Below, piece by piece: positions 39,201-47,582 of a stretch of 64,000 nt of DNA. The position numbers and the translations under genes are program-made. Every line of letters starts with the position of its first letter. Positions within the stretch are counted from its first letter, which is position 1. The notes under the pieces are model-generated. The model ran no database searches, was not told the DNA's origin, and saw only the letters and a program-made list of their open reading frames with translations. The DNA is taken from contig NZ_JAAOZC010000006.1 of the NCBI RefSeq assembly GCF_011761305.1, forward strand, positions 62,001-126,000, in the 5' to 3' direction. Source of the stretch: Sphingomonas vulcanisoli (lineage in GTDB: Bacteria; Pseudomonadota; Alphaproteobacteria; Sphingomonadales; Sphingomonadaceae).

Positions 39201-39413
39201 CGCGGCCTCGACGCGCTGCGTGACCTGCGTTTCGAGCTCGGTCGGCGCTGCGCCCGGCTGGGCGACGTCGATCACCACGGCCGGGAAACTGATTTCCGGG
39301 CTCTGGTTGATGCTCATCCGCATGAACGAGACGAACCCTGCCAGCGAAAGCGCTGCGAACAGGACGATCGAGACGATCGGGTTGCGGATCGACCAGGCAG
39401 AAATGTTGCGCAT
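36300..39413 (-). CDS. efflux RND transporter permease (HAE1-like)
   Basis: A 1037-residue inner-membrane RND pump with 12 predicted membrane helices and two large periplasmic loops. GVLVDDAIVEIENIVRHM in helix 4 carries the proton-relay Asp pair. NSILLIDFAIEEMRHG near the end is typical. Its length and motifs fit multidrug/organic-solvent exporters, but no outer-membrane channel gene is present. It lies 9 bp downstream of its adaptor. Confidence 0.95.
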   Translation of the reverse strand: MRNISAWSIRNPIVSIVLFAALSLAGFVSFMRMSINQSPEISFPAVVIDVAQPGAAPTELETQVTQRVEAAVRNLEGVEDISSTVSEGESETFVQFSIETPVDRATTDVRDAVSQIRAQLPDGIIEPQITRVIINQNSLANYVALATDMTMEQLSWYVKDTVSRRLLAIDGMQSVGNKGAVSREIRVVLDPARMQAQGVTASQVNSQLRLINTNAAGGRAEVASAEQSVRVLGNSQNAYTLSQTQLQLADGRSVKLGDIATVRDSFGEQRSIAKMEGKPVVSFGLYRSRGASDVTVYDAATKVLAQLEKENPKVHFIQRANNVKYTTQNYRSAMRAMIEGAVLAVAVVFLFLRDRRATIISALAIPLSAIPTFWIMSLMGFTLNFMTLLALSLVAGVLVDDAIVEIENIVRHMRMGKTAYQAAIDAADEIGLAVVGTTFSIVAVFLPVGLMPGIAGQFFKNFGITVVVSVLMSLLVARLITPMIAAYFLKSSGVQEHGGGKAQAFYQRLLAWTLSRNEGPRRWQRLFLRDNRKLVMMFGLAAFLLTILVIMTMPSTFQPPQNSDTSRVNITMAPGTTLQQTEAIADRVAAMMKRQPEVATALEYIDVGTATVILQLREDRKRKSFEFERAVGPMLNTIPDARISFASQNGDNSSSRDVSVMLAGDDPAQLAVAANKIVEAMGRLPGLRAPRIEGDLPRPEITIRPRFALAADLGVTTQALSQTIRIATLGDIDQNVAKFSLSDRQIPIRVMLDENSRRSLDTIANLPVQTSRGGSVPLSVVADIGFGASPSQIQRYMQERRVVISADLGPGGISGEQHAKVLALPEMKNLPPGVHYASAGSAKWQAEMITNFMVALVAGVLLVFAVLVLLYRRVMPPFVNMSSLLLAPLGGVLMLKLFGLPLSMPVLIGVLMLFGIVAKNSILLIDFAIEEMRHGVPVYDAILDAGHKRAQPIVMTTVAMVAGMLPTALSLGGDGSFNQPMAITVIGGLTLSTLLTLLIVPAGFSLADEFEKWIGRKLGRFISTSEENAPRHALPAE

Positions 39414-39422
39414 GAAAGCCGC

Positions 39423-40583
39423 TTATTGGCCCGCGGGGGCGGTGGTGAGTTCGGGCTGGATCTTTTCGCCGGCCGTCAGGAAGGCACCGGCGCTGACCAC
39501 CACCTTTTCGCGGCCCGAAAGCCCGTCGATGATGCTCACGCCGACATCGCTGACGTCGCCGATCTTCACCGCGCGGCGGACAACGGCATTGTCCCGGCCG
39601 ACAACATAGACGAAATTGCCCTTGTCATCGCTCAGCACCGCCGATTGCGGCAGCAGCGGCATCTCTGCCTTGCCGCTCGAAATGGAAGCCTCGGCGAAGC
39701 CGCCGGGGCGCAGCGATGTATCATAGGGCAGCGCTATGCGCGCGAAGCCCTGGCGCGTCGTGGGATCGATCACGGGCGAGATCTGCCAGATCTGTCCGGA
39801 AATTGCCTTGGCGCTGCCGATCGGGATGACGCTGGCAGGCGTGCCGATCGCCATGCGCGCAAGCTCCTGTTCGGGAATGCGCGCCTGCATTTCCATATTG
39901 CCGTCCTCGGCGATGCGGAACAGCGTGCCCTGGCCGGACATCACGATCTGGCCGGGCTCGACCGCGCGGGTTAATACCAGGCCGCCCTTGGGCGCGCGGA
40001 TGACAAGGCGGGCGTTACGCGCCGATTGCTCACCCAACTGGGCGCGGGCCACCGCGACGCGGGCGACCGCCTGATCGCGCGCCGCGACCTTGGCATCGAT
40101 ATCCGCCTTGGAGATGAAGCCGTTCTTGACCAAAGCCTTGGCGCGATCGAGATTCGATTGGGCCAGCGCGGCATCGGCCGCGGCAACCTTGATTGAGGCG
40201 GCAAGGCTGGCGGCCTGCTGGGCCTGCACCGATCGCTCGATAATCGCCAGCGGCTGGCCCGCCTTCACCCAATCACCGGGATTGACCAGCACTTGGACGA
40301 CCTGGCCGCCTTCACCGACGACGCCGACTTGCATATCATGCTTGGCGGCGATGACGCCGTTGGCGACGACAGTCGCGGCGACGAGGCGGCGGCCCGGCTC
40401 GACCACCGTGACCCGCTGCAACGCGGAGGGCGTGGCCGCCGGCTTGCCGCCGCGCCCGAAAATGCTCCAGCCGATCAGCAGGATCACGATTACGGCCGCG
40501 CCCAGCGCGATCCACCGCCGCCGACGCCGTGCGGGATCGCCGAGCGCTTCTTCGTCGCTCACCAAAACAGTTTCCATATTCAT
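39423..40583 (-). CDS. RND efflux periplasmic adaptor (membrane fusion protein)
   Basis: A 386-residue adaptor: one N-terminal membrane helix (WIALGAAVIVILLIGWSIFG), a lipoyl-like half-motif (VVEPGRRLVAATVVANGVI), a coiled-coil hairpin (~100–180) and a beta-barrel region. It should bridge the RND pump to an outer membrane channel. The upstream frame to 40706 has no start with homology; ATG 40583 has CAGGA upstream. A 90-bp gap after prmA may hold its own promoter. Confidence 0.93.
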   Translation of the reverse strand: MNMETVLVSDEEALGDPARRRRRWIALGAAVIVILLIGWSIFGRGGKPAATPSALQRVTVVEPGRRLVAATVVANGVIAAKHDMQVGVVGEGGQVVQVLVNPGDWVKAGQPLAIIERSVQAQQAASLAASIKVAAADAALAQSNLDRAKALVKNGFISKADIDAKVAARDQAVARVAVARAQLGEQSARNARLVIRAPKGGLVLTRAVEPGQIVMSGQGTLFRIAEDGNMEMQARIPEQELARMAIGTPASVIPIGSAKAISGQIWQISPVIDPTTRQGFARIALPYDTSLRPGGFAEASISSGKAEMPLLPQSAVLSDDKGNFVYVVGRDNAVVRRAVKIGDVSDVGVSIIDGLSGREKVVVSAGAFLTAGEKIQPELTTAPAGQ

Positions 40584-40672
40584 CCGCAGCCAAATCCTGC
40601 TGACGCCCCCCAGGGCGACCTTCCGCTGTGTTATCTTAATAATGCACCGACGGCAAGGCCGCCGGCCGACAA

Positions 40673-41587
40673 TTAAGGCGCGCGCCGCAACGCCAGGATC
40701 GGCCAATCACCATGTTGCAGACGGGCGCGAATGTCCAATCCATAAGCGGCGAAAGCCTCCAGAACGGCCCGTTCCTGCGTGGCCAGCAGCCCGGCGAGGA
40801 TGATGGTCGCGCCCGGCGCGATCACCGCCGCGAAGCTGGGCGCGAGCGCGATCAGCGGACCGGCGAGGATATTGGCGATGAGCAGATCGAACGGCGCCTG
40901 ATCGGCGATGGCCGGCGCGGCGACGCCATCGGCGACGGCGAGCGTGATCGAATCGGCGGGGATGCCGTTCACCGCCATATTCTCAGCCGTGACGGCGATG
41001 GAAATCGGATCGATGTCGGCGGCCAGAATTTGCGCCCGTGGCCAAAGCGCGCGGGATGCGAAAGCGAGCAGACCGGTGCCTGCGCCGATATCGGCGATGT
41101 TGGCGAAATCCGCACCTTCGCGCTCCAGCCTATCGAGCATTTCCAGGCACCCGGTCGTCGTCTCATGATGCCCGGTGCCGAACGCGCGGCTCGCCTCGAT
41201 CTGGAAGCGGATCGCATCGGCGGGGATGCCATCGCTGTGCGCGGCGGTGTGGACGTGGAAGCGGCCGATGCGCAGCGGCTCCAGATAAGCCTGGCTGATC
41301 GTCACCCAATCGGCATCCTCGATCCGCTCGATCACGGGTTCGCCGCCACCCGGGGCAAGCGTCTTGAGCGTGGCGATCAAAGCGTCCGAAGGCGGCCCTT
41401 CCACATAGGCCTCAATCCGCCAATCGTCGGGCCGGGCGGGATCGGGTTCGTTGGCGACGAGCAGGGGCGGGGGATCGAACGCCTCCAGCGCGGGCACCTC
41501 CCCCGTAATCGCTTCGGCCTCCTGCTTCGTGCAGGTGAAGCTGATCTTCCAGCTCTCGCTCGCCTGCGGCTGCCACTCAGCGGACAT
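40673..41587 (-). CDS. prmA: ribosomal protein L11 methyltransferase
   Basis: A 304-residue enzyme trimethylating ribosomal protein L11. The N-terminal domain is followed by the Rossmann core with DIGAGTGLLAFAS (SAM site), AADIDPISIAV and the NILAGPL motif. It overlaps the upstream SDR gene by 11 bp, so the two are co-translated. Confidence 0.93.
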   Translation of the reverse strand: MSAEWQPQASESWKISFTCTKQEAEAITGEVPALEAFDPPPLLVANEPDPARPDDWRIEAYVEGPPSDALIATLKTLAPGGGEPVIERIEDADWVTISQAYLEPLRIGRFHVHTAAHSDGIPADAIRFQIEASRAFGTGHHETTTGCLEMLDRLEREGADFANIADIGAGTGLLAFASRALWPRAQILAADIDPISIAVTAENMAVNGIPADSITLAVADGVAAPAIADQAPFDLLIANILAGPLIALAPSFAAVIAPGATIILAGLLATQERAVLEAFAAYGLDIRARLQHGDWPILALRRAP

Positions 41588-42284
41588 AGCTGGCTCCGTT
41601 GACGTCGAGTACCGCGCCGGTCATCGACGGCGGCGCATCGAGGCAACAGAAGCGCACCAGCTCCGCGACCTCCGCCGGATCGGCGACGCGGCCGAGCGGG
41701 ATATCGGCCAGCAAGGCGTCCCCGCCGCGGCTGGTGAGATAGTCCTCGGCCATGCCGGTCATGGTGAAGCCCGGGCAGATGGCGAAGGCGAGGATATTTT
41801 CCGCCGCATACGCCCGCGCGATCGTCTTGGTCATCGCCACCATGCCGGCTTTGGACGCTGCATAATGCCAATGCGACGGACTATCGCCGCGATGCGCGGC
41901 GCGGCTGGCGACATTGACGATCCGGCCGCCGCCCGTCCCCTGGAAGTGGCGAACGGCGAGGCGGCTGAGTTCGGCGGCGGCGGTCAGATTGATCCGCATC
42001 GTCCGTTCCCAACTCGCGAGCCAATCGGCATCGGGCAGATCGATCGGCGCGGCCTCGAAGATGCCGGCGTTGTTGACGAGCACGTCGATCCGGCCGTCCA
42101 GTCGTGCAAGCGCCTCATTCCAGAGCGCAAGCGCAGCGCCGAGCTCATCGAGGTCGGCGGGAATCGTGTCGGCCTGGTCCGACCGGGTTGCATGCCCCAC
42201 GATCCGCGCATGGGGGGAAAGAGCGGCGGTGATCGCGGCGCCGATGCCCCGGCTTGTGCCGGTGGCGAGGATATGAACAGTCAT
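41577..42284 (-). CDS. SDR family oxidoreductase
   Basis: A 235-residue short-chain dehydrogenase. The cofactor motif is TGTSRGIG at residue 8 (Thr in place of the usual Ala/Gly at position three). NNAGIFEAAP and catalytic YAASK follow. A C-terminal PPSMTGAVLDVNGASYVR fits the FabG-like group. The substrate is unknown. It overlaps prmA, an unusual pairing. Confidence 0.85.
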   Translation of the reverse strand: MTVHILATGTSRGIGAAITAALSPHARIVGHATRSDQADTIPADLDELGAALALWNEALARLDGRIDVLVNNAGIFEAAPIDLPDADWLASWERTMRINLTAAAELSRLAVRHFQGTGGGRIVNVASRAAHRGDSPSHWHYAASKAGMVAMTKTIARAYAAENILAFAICPGFTMTGMAEDYLTSRGGDALLADIPLGRVADPAEVAELVRFCCLDAPPSMTGAVLDVNGASYVR

Positions 42285-42340
42285 GCCGCGCGCCTAGCCC
42301 ATCGGCCCGGCCCACGGCACCCCCGATATGTCCGCGATCG

Positions 42341-43705
42341 TCAGGCCGCGAAGCGCTGAACGAACTCGCCCGTCGTCTGATCGAGTTTGCTAAGGCTTTG
42401 GTCGACCGCGCGAAAGCCTGTCTCGAGCTCGTCGATATCGCGTGCCACCTGCTCGGTCTCGGTGCGGATCGCGGCGATCGTGTTCGACATGGCATCGGCA
42501 GCCAGCGCGGTCTCGTCGACCGCGGCGGTGATCATCGTCACGGTCTGTGCCTGCGTTTCCATCGCGCGGCGGATGCGCTCGGCGGAGCTCTGGACGTCGC
42601 CGATCGTGGCGCGGATGATGCTGTTGGCATCCACGGTCTGCCGGGCTGCCCCCTGGATCGCGCCGATCTTGGTGGCGATGTCATCGGTGGCGCGCGCGGT
42701 CTGGCTGGCGAGGCTCTTCACTTCCTGCGCCACCACCGCGAAGCCGCGGCCTGCATCGCCCGCCCGCGCCGCCTCGATCGTGGCGTTGAGCGCGAGCAGG
42801 TTGGTCTGCCCGGCGATGTCGCGGATCAGCCCGAGAATCGATTCGATTGCCTGGGTATGATCGGAAAGCGCGCGGCTGACCGCCACGGCCTGATCGGATT
42901 GCTCACCCGCCCGCGTCGCGACCCCAGCCGCGACTTCGACCTCGCCGCGCGCCTCTTCGATCGCGCGGATCAGCCCGGCCGCGGTCTGCGCTGCTTCGCG
43001 CATCGCCACCGCCGATTGTTCGGATGCAGCGGCGACTTCCGAGGTCTTGCCGAGCATGCCGCGGGTTGATCCCGCAGTTGTCGCGGTGCGCTCCTGCAAA
43101 GTCGCGGCGTCCGAGACGGTGCTCTGCAGGATCTCGACGACGGTCTGTTTAAAGGTTTCGCCCGCGGCGACATTCGCCGCGGCAGTGTGGCGCCTCTCGA
43201 GCAGGGAAACCTGTCGGAAAACGATATCGGTCTCGATCAGGGAAATGCGCTGCAGCGTGGTAACTAAGCGGCGCAACATATCGCGATCGTTGAAGAACTT
43301 CGTCCTGATCTTCTCCAGCAGCGCCGCAAATTCATGGCTTGTCTGCGCGACGACCATAGGCAGCGGGATCTTGATATGGAAGAGTTCGCGGCCGCTCAGC
43401 GCGAGCTGCAGGATCCAGTCGCGCGAGATCGGCATGGTATATTTGTTGGTGACGTGCGCGCGGTAACGCTCGATGATCATCGATTCAGGCGTATTGCCGA
43501 TATGCTTCCTGTTTGCCGCGATCTTGCGCGCCATGATATCCGCGGATTCCATGATGATCTCGCTCGCATGCTCCCACACGAACGCCAGATCCGCCGCCAG
43601 CCTGCCATCGCCGTTATAGGTTTCGAGGCGAATCGCGATGTCTTCTTCGGGCAGATCGATCATCACCTCCGGGGGAAGCTCGATCAGCAAATAATCCTGG
43701 ACCAT
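42341..43705 (-). CDS. soluble methyl-accepting chemotaxis protein with globin-like sensor
   Basis: A 454-residue receptor without membrane helices. Residues ~20–185 fit a protoglobin/HemAT-like sensor ([22 protein letters not shown], with the candidate proximal His in RAHV, and a C-terminal helix [20 protein letters not shown]). The remainder is an MCP signalling domain with the hairpin tip [22 protein letters not shown] (seen in parts). It may sense O2 or redox. The ATG at 43705 has GGAGAG 7 bp upstream, better than the upstream ATG at 43720. It is divergent from sdhC. Confidence 0.82.
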   Translation of the reverse strand: MVQDYLLIELPPEVMIDLPEEDIAIRLETYNGDGRLAADLAFVWEHASEIIMESADIMARKIAANRKHIGNTPESMIIERYRAHVTNKYTMPISRDWILQLALSGRELFHIKIPLPMVVAQTSHEFAALLEKIRTKFFNDRDMLRRLVTTLQRISLIETDIVFRQVSLLERRHTAAANVAAGETFKQTVVEILQSTVSDAATLQERTATTAGSTRGMLGKTSEVAAASEQSAVAMREAAQTAAGLIRAIEEARGEVEVAAGVATRAGEQSDQAVAVSRALSDHTQAIESILGLIRDIAGQTNLLALNATIEAARAGDAGRGFAVVAQEVKSLASQTARATDDIATKIGAIQGAARQTVDANSIIRATIGDVQSSAERIRRAMETQAQTVTMITAAVDETALAADAMSNTIAAIRTETEQVARDIDELETGFRAVDQSLSKLDQTTGEFVQRFAA

Positions 43706-43807
43706 CGAACTACTCTCCATGACGGCGTTTCTAGCGCCTCTTAGACTCGATCTGGTAAACAGGCCGTTAGCCCCGCGCGGCGCCATTATCCCGCGTTGCA
43801 ACAACGG

Positions 43808-43845
43808 CACTTTGGGCTAAAGGGCTCTCCATCCGTCACTTTGGG
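43808..43845. promoter_or_regulatory. direct repeat CACTTTGGG in the MCP/sdhC intergenic region
   Basis: CACTTTGGG occurs at 43808–43816 and again at 43837–43845, 29 bp apart, between the divergent chemoreceptor and sdhC genes and just before sdhC. It may be a regulator binding site. No known consensus is matched. Confidence 0.35.
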
Positions 43846-43861
43846 GACTTGTCTAAACGAC

Positions 43862-44278
43862 ATGGCGCGCAATCCCGCCCGGCCACTCTCGCCGCATCTC
43901 ACGATCTGGAAATGGGGGCCGCACATGCTGGTCTCTATCCTCCACCGCGCCACCGGCTCGGCCCTTGCCATTGCGGGGGGCGTCCTGTTCATCTGGTGGC
44001 TGACGGCGCTGGCGGGCGGCGAGGCAAGCTACGCACACTTCATCGATCTGATGACCTCGGATCGCACTGGCAAACTCAACCTGATCCCGGCGATCGTGCT
44101 GATCGGGCTGACCTGGTCGTTCTTCCAGCACATGTGTTCGGGCATCCGCCACCTGCTGCTTGATACCGGCGCGGGCTATGAGCTCAAGCTCAACAAAATG
44201 GGTTCGATCGCGACGATCGTAATCTCGGTGACGCTGACGATCCTCGTCTGGTTCGCCATTTTCGCGCGGGGGATCTGA
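43862..44278 (+). CDS. sdhC: succinate dehydrogenase cytochrome b556 subunit
   Basis: A 138-residue membrane anchor of complex II with three membrane helices. RPLSPHLTIWKWGPHMLVSILHRATG is the signature (seen here as RPLSPHLTIWKW and SILHRATG); HMCSGIRHLLLD carries the haem-ligand His. It begins with MARNPARPLSPH; the frame continues upstream without homology. It is the first gene of sdhCDA. Confidence 0.95.
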   Translation: MARNPARPLSPHLTIWKWGPHMLVSILHRATGSALAIAGGVLFIWWLTALAGGEASYAHFIDLMTSDRTGKLNLIPAIVLIGLTWSFFQHMCSGIRHLLLDTGAGYELKLNKMGSIATIVISVTLTILVWFAIFARGI

Positions 44279-44664
44279 TGGGTACGGGAACGGGGATCGG
44301 CCGGGTTCGCGGCCTCGGATCGGCCAAGCACGGCTCTCATCATTGGTGGCAGCAGCGGCTGACCGCGGCCAGCAACCTGCTGCTGCTCGTATGGCTCGTG
44401 GTGTCGCTGCTGCGCCTGCCGCTGTATGACTATCGCGCGCTGGTGCTGTGGCTATCGAGCCCTTGGGCGAGCGTGCCGCTGATCCTGGCGACAATCTCGG
44501 TCTTCTATCACCTCCGCCTCGGCCTGCAGGTGGTGATCGAGGATTATCAGCATGATTTCAGCCGCGTCATCGCGCTGGTGCTGCTCAACTTCTACGCGAT
44601 CGCGGGCGCCGCGCTCGCCATCTTCGCCATCCTCAAAGTCGCTTTCTCCGGAGCCGTCGCCTGA
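44278..44664 (+). CDS. sdhD: succinate dehydrogenase membrane anchor subunit
   Basis: A 128-residue anchor protein with three membrane helices. [21 protein letters not shown] starts the family (seen as [13 protein letters not shown]). The haem/quinone His is in [14 protein letters not shown]. It overlaps sdhC (TGATG) and sdhA (TGATG) by single bases. Confidence 0.93.
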   Translation: MGTGTGIGRVRGLGSAKHGSHHWWQQRLTAASNLLLLVWLVVSLLRLPLYDYRALVLWLSSPWASVPLILATISVFYHLRLGLQVVIEDYQHDFSRVIALVLLNFYAIAGAALAIFAILKVAFSGAVA

Positions 44665-46451
44665 TGCCTGCTGCCTACCAGATCATCGACCATGTCTATG
44701 ACGCGGTCGTCGTCGGCGCGGGCGGCTCGGGCCTGCGTGCCACGATGGGCTGCGCCGAGAAGGGGCTGAAGACCGCGTGCATCACCAAGGTCTTTCCGAC
44801 GCGCTCGCACACCGTTGCGGCGCAGGGCGGGATTGCGGCGAGCCTCGGCAACAACACGCCCGATCACTGGACCTGGCACATGTACGATACCGTCAAGGGA
44901 TCGGACTGGCTGGGCGACCAGGACGCGATCGAATATATGGTCCGCGAGGCGCCGGCGGCGGTGATCGAGCTGGAACATGCCGGCGTGCCGTTCAGCCGCA
45001 ACGATAACGGCACGATCTACCAGCGCCCGTTCGGCGGCCACATGCAGAATATGGGCGCCGGCCCGCCGGTGCAGCGCACTTGCGCCGCTGCCGACCGCAC
45101 CGGCCACGCCATGCTCCACGCGCTCTACCAGCAGAGCCTGAAGTATGACGCCGATTTCTTCATCGAATATTTCGCGCTCGATCTCATCATGGAGGGCGGC
45201 GAGTGCAAGGGCGTGATCGCGCTCTGCATGGAGGATGGATCGATCCACCGCTTCCGCAGCCACGCCACCGTGCTGGCGACGGGCGGCGGCGGCCGGATGT
45301 ATTTCTCGGCGACTTCGGCGCACACCTGCACCGGCGACGGCAACGGCATGGTGCTGCGCGCCGGCCTGCCGTTGCAGGACATGGAATTCGTCCAGTTCCA
45401 CCCGACCGGCATTTACGGCGCGGGCGTGCTGATCACCGAGGGCGCGCGCGGCGAGGGCGGCTATCTCACCAATAGCGAGGGCGAGCGCTTCATGGAGCGC
45501 TATGCGCCGTCGGCGAAGGATCTTGCCAGCCGTGACGTCGTCGCGCGGTCGATGGCAGCGGAGATGCGCGAGGGGCGCGGTGTCGGCCCCAACGGCGACT
45601 ATATTTACCTCCATCTCGATCATATCGATCCCAAGGTGCTGCATGAGCGGCTGCCCGGCATCACCGAGACGGGCAAGATCTTCGCGGGTGTCGATCTCAC
45701 CCGCCAGCCGCTGCCGGTGACGCCGACGGTCCATTACAACATGGGCGGCGTACCCTGTAATTTCCACGGCGAAGTCGTGACGCTCAGGGACGGCAACCCG
45801 GATTCGGTGGTGCCCGGCCTGTTCGCGGTGGGCGAGGCGGCCTGCGTTTCGGTGCATGGCGCCAACCGCCTCGGCTCTAACTCGCTGATCGATCTCGTGG
45901 TGTTCGGCCGCGCAACCGGCTTCCGCATTGCGGAACTCGTCCAGCCGATGAGCAAGCACGGCAGCGTGGTGGCAGAGGCTGATGACAAGGCGATCAGCCG
46001 CCTCGATCATTTCCGCAATGCCAGCGGCGCGACGCCGACCGCCAAGATCCGTCTCGATATGCAGCGCACGATGCAGAAGCATTGCGCGGTGTTCCGCGAT
46101 ACGGCGCTGCTGCGCGAGGGTGTCGAGAAGGTCGATACGATCGTCGCCAGCATCCAGGATGTCGGCATCAAGGATCGCTCGCTGATCTGGAATACCGATC
46201 TGGTCGAGACGCTGGAGCTGGATAACCTCCTGCCTCAGGCGGCGGTGACGATCCATGGCGCGCATAACCGCCACGAAAGCCGCGGCGCGCACATGCACGA
46301 GGATTATCCCAATCGGGACGACGCGAACTGGATGAAGCACACGATCAGCTGGTTCGAAAAGGGCCGCGTGACGCTCGATACCCGCCCGGTCCACGAATAT
46401 ACGCTCACCGACGATGTGGAGTATATCAAGCCCAAGGCGCGGGTTTATTGA
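44664..46451 (+). CDS. sdhA: succinate dehydrogenase flavoprotein subunit
   Basis: A 595-residue FAD subunit. [10 protein letters not shown] binds FAD, His49 in [11 protein letters not shown] is the covalent flavin attachment site, and [12 protein letters not shown] and NRLGSNSL are present. It ends immediately before a bidirectional terminator; no sdhB follows, so the iron-sulfur subunit must be encoded elsewhere, unlike the usual sdhCDAB order. Confidence 0.97.
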   Translation: MPAAYQIIDHVYDAVVVGAGGSGLRATMGCAEKGLKTACITKVFPTRSHTVAAQGGIAASLGNNTPDHWTWHMYDTVKGSDWLGDQDAIEYMVREAPAAVIELEHAGVPFSRNDNGTIYQRPFGGHMQNMGAGPPVQRTCAAADRTGHAMLHALYQQSLKYDADFFIEYFALDLIMEGGECKGVIALCMEDGSIHRFRSHATVLATGGGGRMYFSATSAHTCTGDGNGMVLRAGLPLQDMEFVQFHPTGIYGAGVLITEGARGEGGYLTNSEGERFMERYAPSAKDLASRDVVARSMAAEMREGRGVGPNGDYIYLHLDHIDPKVLHERLPGITETGKIFAGVDLTRQPLPVTPTVHYNMGGVPCNFHGEVVTLRDGNPDSVVPGLFAVGEAACVSVHGANRLGSNSLIDLVVFGRATGFRIAELVQPMSKHGSVVAEADDKAISRLDHFRNASGATPTAKIRLDMQRTMQKHCAVFRDTALLREGVEKVDTIVASIQDVGIKDRSLIWNTDLVETLELDNLLPQAAVTIHGAHNRHESRGAHMHEDYPNRDDANWMKHTISWFEKGRVTLDTRPVHEYTLTDDVEYIKPKARVY

Positions 46452-46456
46452 GACAA

Positions 46457-46491
46457 CAAAAATCCCGGCTCCATCGGAAGCCGGGCTTTTT
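46457..46491. terminator. bidirectional terminator after sdhA
   Basis: CCCGGCT (46464–46470) pairs with AGCCGGG (46479–46485), flanked by AAAAA on the left and TTTTT on the right, between the convergent sdhA and the Gly/Tyr-rich gene. Confidence 0.85.
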
Positions 46492-46511
46492 GTTCGGATC
46501 GGGGTTTCGCT

Positions 46512-46859
46512 TTAGTAGCAGTAGCGGACGGGAAAGTAGCGCCCGCGATAGCCATCCCAGCGCCAATCGGTCCGGCACTCGCCGTACCCATAGGCATAGG
46601 GGTCATCATAATAATAGCCCGGGGCGTACCCCTTATAGCCGCCATAATAAGGCCGCGAGGCAATCGCTGCGCCGACGCCCAGACCGATGATCCCGGCCGC
46701 GACCGCACCGCCGCCCCAACCGCCACGGTAGCCGCCGTGCCAGCCACCGCGATACCCGCCGCCGCCGTGAAAGCGTTGCGCATCCGCAGGAGCGGCTACG
46801 CCGATCGCGCTGCTCGCCAGCGCCAGACCCGCGAGGGCCGATGTAATGAACTTACGCAT
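46512..46859 (-). CDS. exported Gly/Tyr-rich small protein
   Basis: A 115-residue protein with a signal peptide (ends PADAQ), then a Gly-rich region (GGGGYRGGWHGGYRGGWGGG), a hydrophobic Gly-zipper (AVAAGIIGLGVGAAIAS) and a C-terminal Tyr-rich part with two cysteines (ECRTDWRWDGYRGRYFPVRYCY read as CRTDW and RYCY). It resembles small envelope proteins of unknown role in rhizobia and sphingomonads (BA14K-like in layout). A degenerate EcfG-like element (GGAGC-N17-GTT) lies upstream, but I do not call it. Confidence 0.75.
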   Translation of the reverse strand: MRKFITSALAGLALASSAIGVAAPADAQRFHGGGGYRGGWHGGYRGGWGGGAVAAGIIGLGVGAAIASRPYYGGYKGYAPGYYYDDPYAYGYGECRTDWRWDGYRGRYFPVRYCY

Positions 46860-47006
46860 ACGAGGTCTCCATTCTCTGGCCGGTAAAACGCGCGAGCGTT
46901 GGATTGGCTCCTGCCTCCGCCCTGCTGAACCGCGTGAAAATCGAGCATTTATCGGGCGTTAAGCCAACACTTTAAACCTCTTGGCCGGGCCTGGTGCCAT
47001 CGTTAC

Positions 47007-47031
47007 GGAACCGTGTAGAGATCAAGCGGTT
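47007..47031 (+). promoter_or_regulatory. EcfG-like (general stress sigma) promoter
   Basis: GGAAC, 17 bp, GTT: an exact match to the alphaproteobacterial EcfG consensus, ending 36 bp before the start codon of the basic protein at 47068. Confidence 0.7.
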
Positions 47032-47067
47032 GAGAGCGCGACACCTTTACAGCCGGAGACCATCACG

Positions 47068-47538
47068 ATGGCCGATACACCTTCCGACAGCACGCCCGAA
47101 ACTGCCACTCCTCCGCCCCGACGCCGGCGCGCGCGTGCGGAACCGACGGTAGCAAAGCCCAAGCGTGCCGCCGCTGCCAAACCCGCCCGCCGCGCCACCA
47201 CGCGCCGTACGCCGAGCGTGAGCGAGTCTGTGGCAGCGCCGAAGCGGACCGTTAAGAAGGCGGCTGCGGCCGCAACGACCGCCACCACCAAGGCCGTCCG
47301 CAAAGCCAAGCCGAAAGTTAAGGCCGTCGCGAACAAGGTGGTTGAGGCCGAGCAGTCCGTCACCAAGAGCAAGGTCGGTCGCGGCTTCCTGATCGGCGGC
47401 GCGCTTGCCGCGATCGCTGCGACGGTGGCCGGCATCTTCGGCCGCAAGAAGATCGCCGAAGCTACGACAAAATCGATAGACAAGGTCATGGGCGAACCGG
47501 AGCGGGAGCCCGGACAGCCCACCATGTCGGCTGATTGA
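47068..47538 (+). CDS. histone H1-like Lys/Ala-rich protein with membrane segment
   Basis: A 156-residue protein. Residues ~18–110 are rich in Ala, Lys, Arg, Thr and Pro (RRRRARAEPTVAKPKRAAAAKP style), like histone-H1/AlgP-type nucleoid proteins. A hydrophobic glycine/alanine helix (GFLIGGALAAIAATVAGIFG) follows, then a charged end. It could tether DNA or another acidic polymer to the membrane. GGAG lies 9 bp before the ATG, and an exact EcfG-like promoter is upstream, so stress induction is likely. The function is unknown. Confidence 0.75.
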   Translation: MADTPSDSTPETATPPPRRRRARAEPTVAKPKRAAAAKPARRATTRRTPSVSESVAAPKRTVKKAAAAATTATTKAVRKAKPKVKAVANKVVEAEQSVTKSKVGRGFLIGGALAAIAATVAGIFGRKKIAEATTKSIDKVMGEPEREPGQPTMSAD

Positions 47539-47582
47539 TTCCACGCGAGGCGCGGCGCGACGTCTCGCGCCCGCCTTGCCGT

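Noticed and set aside
44592-46394. 600-codon frame opposite sdhA
   Set aside because: Antisense shadow of sdhA; low-complexity His/Arg/Asp composition and no ribosome site.
46860-46960. EcfG-like element GGAGC-N17-GTT before the Gly/Tyr-rich gene
   Set aside because: The -35 element differs at a key position (GGAGC for GGAAC), so it was not called.
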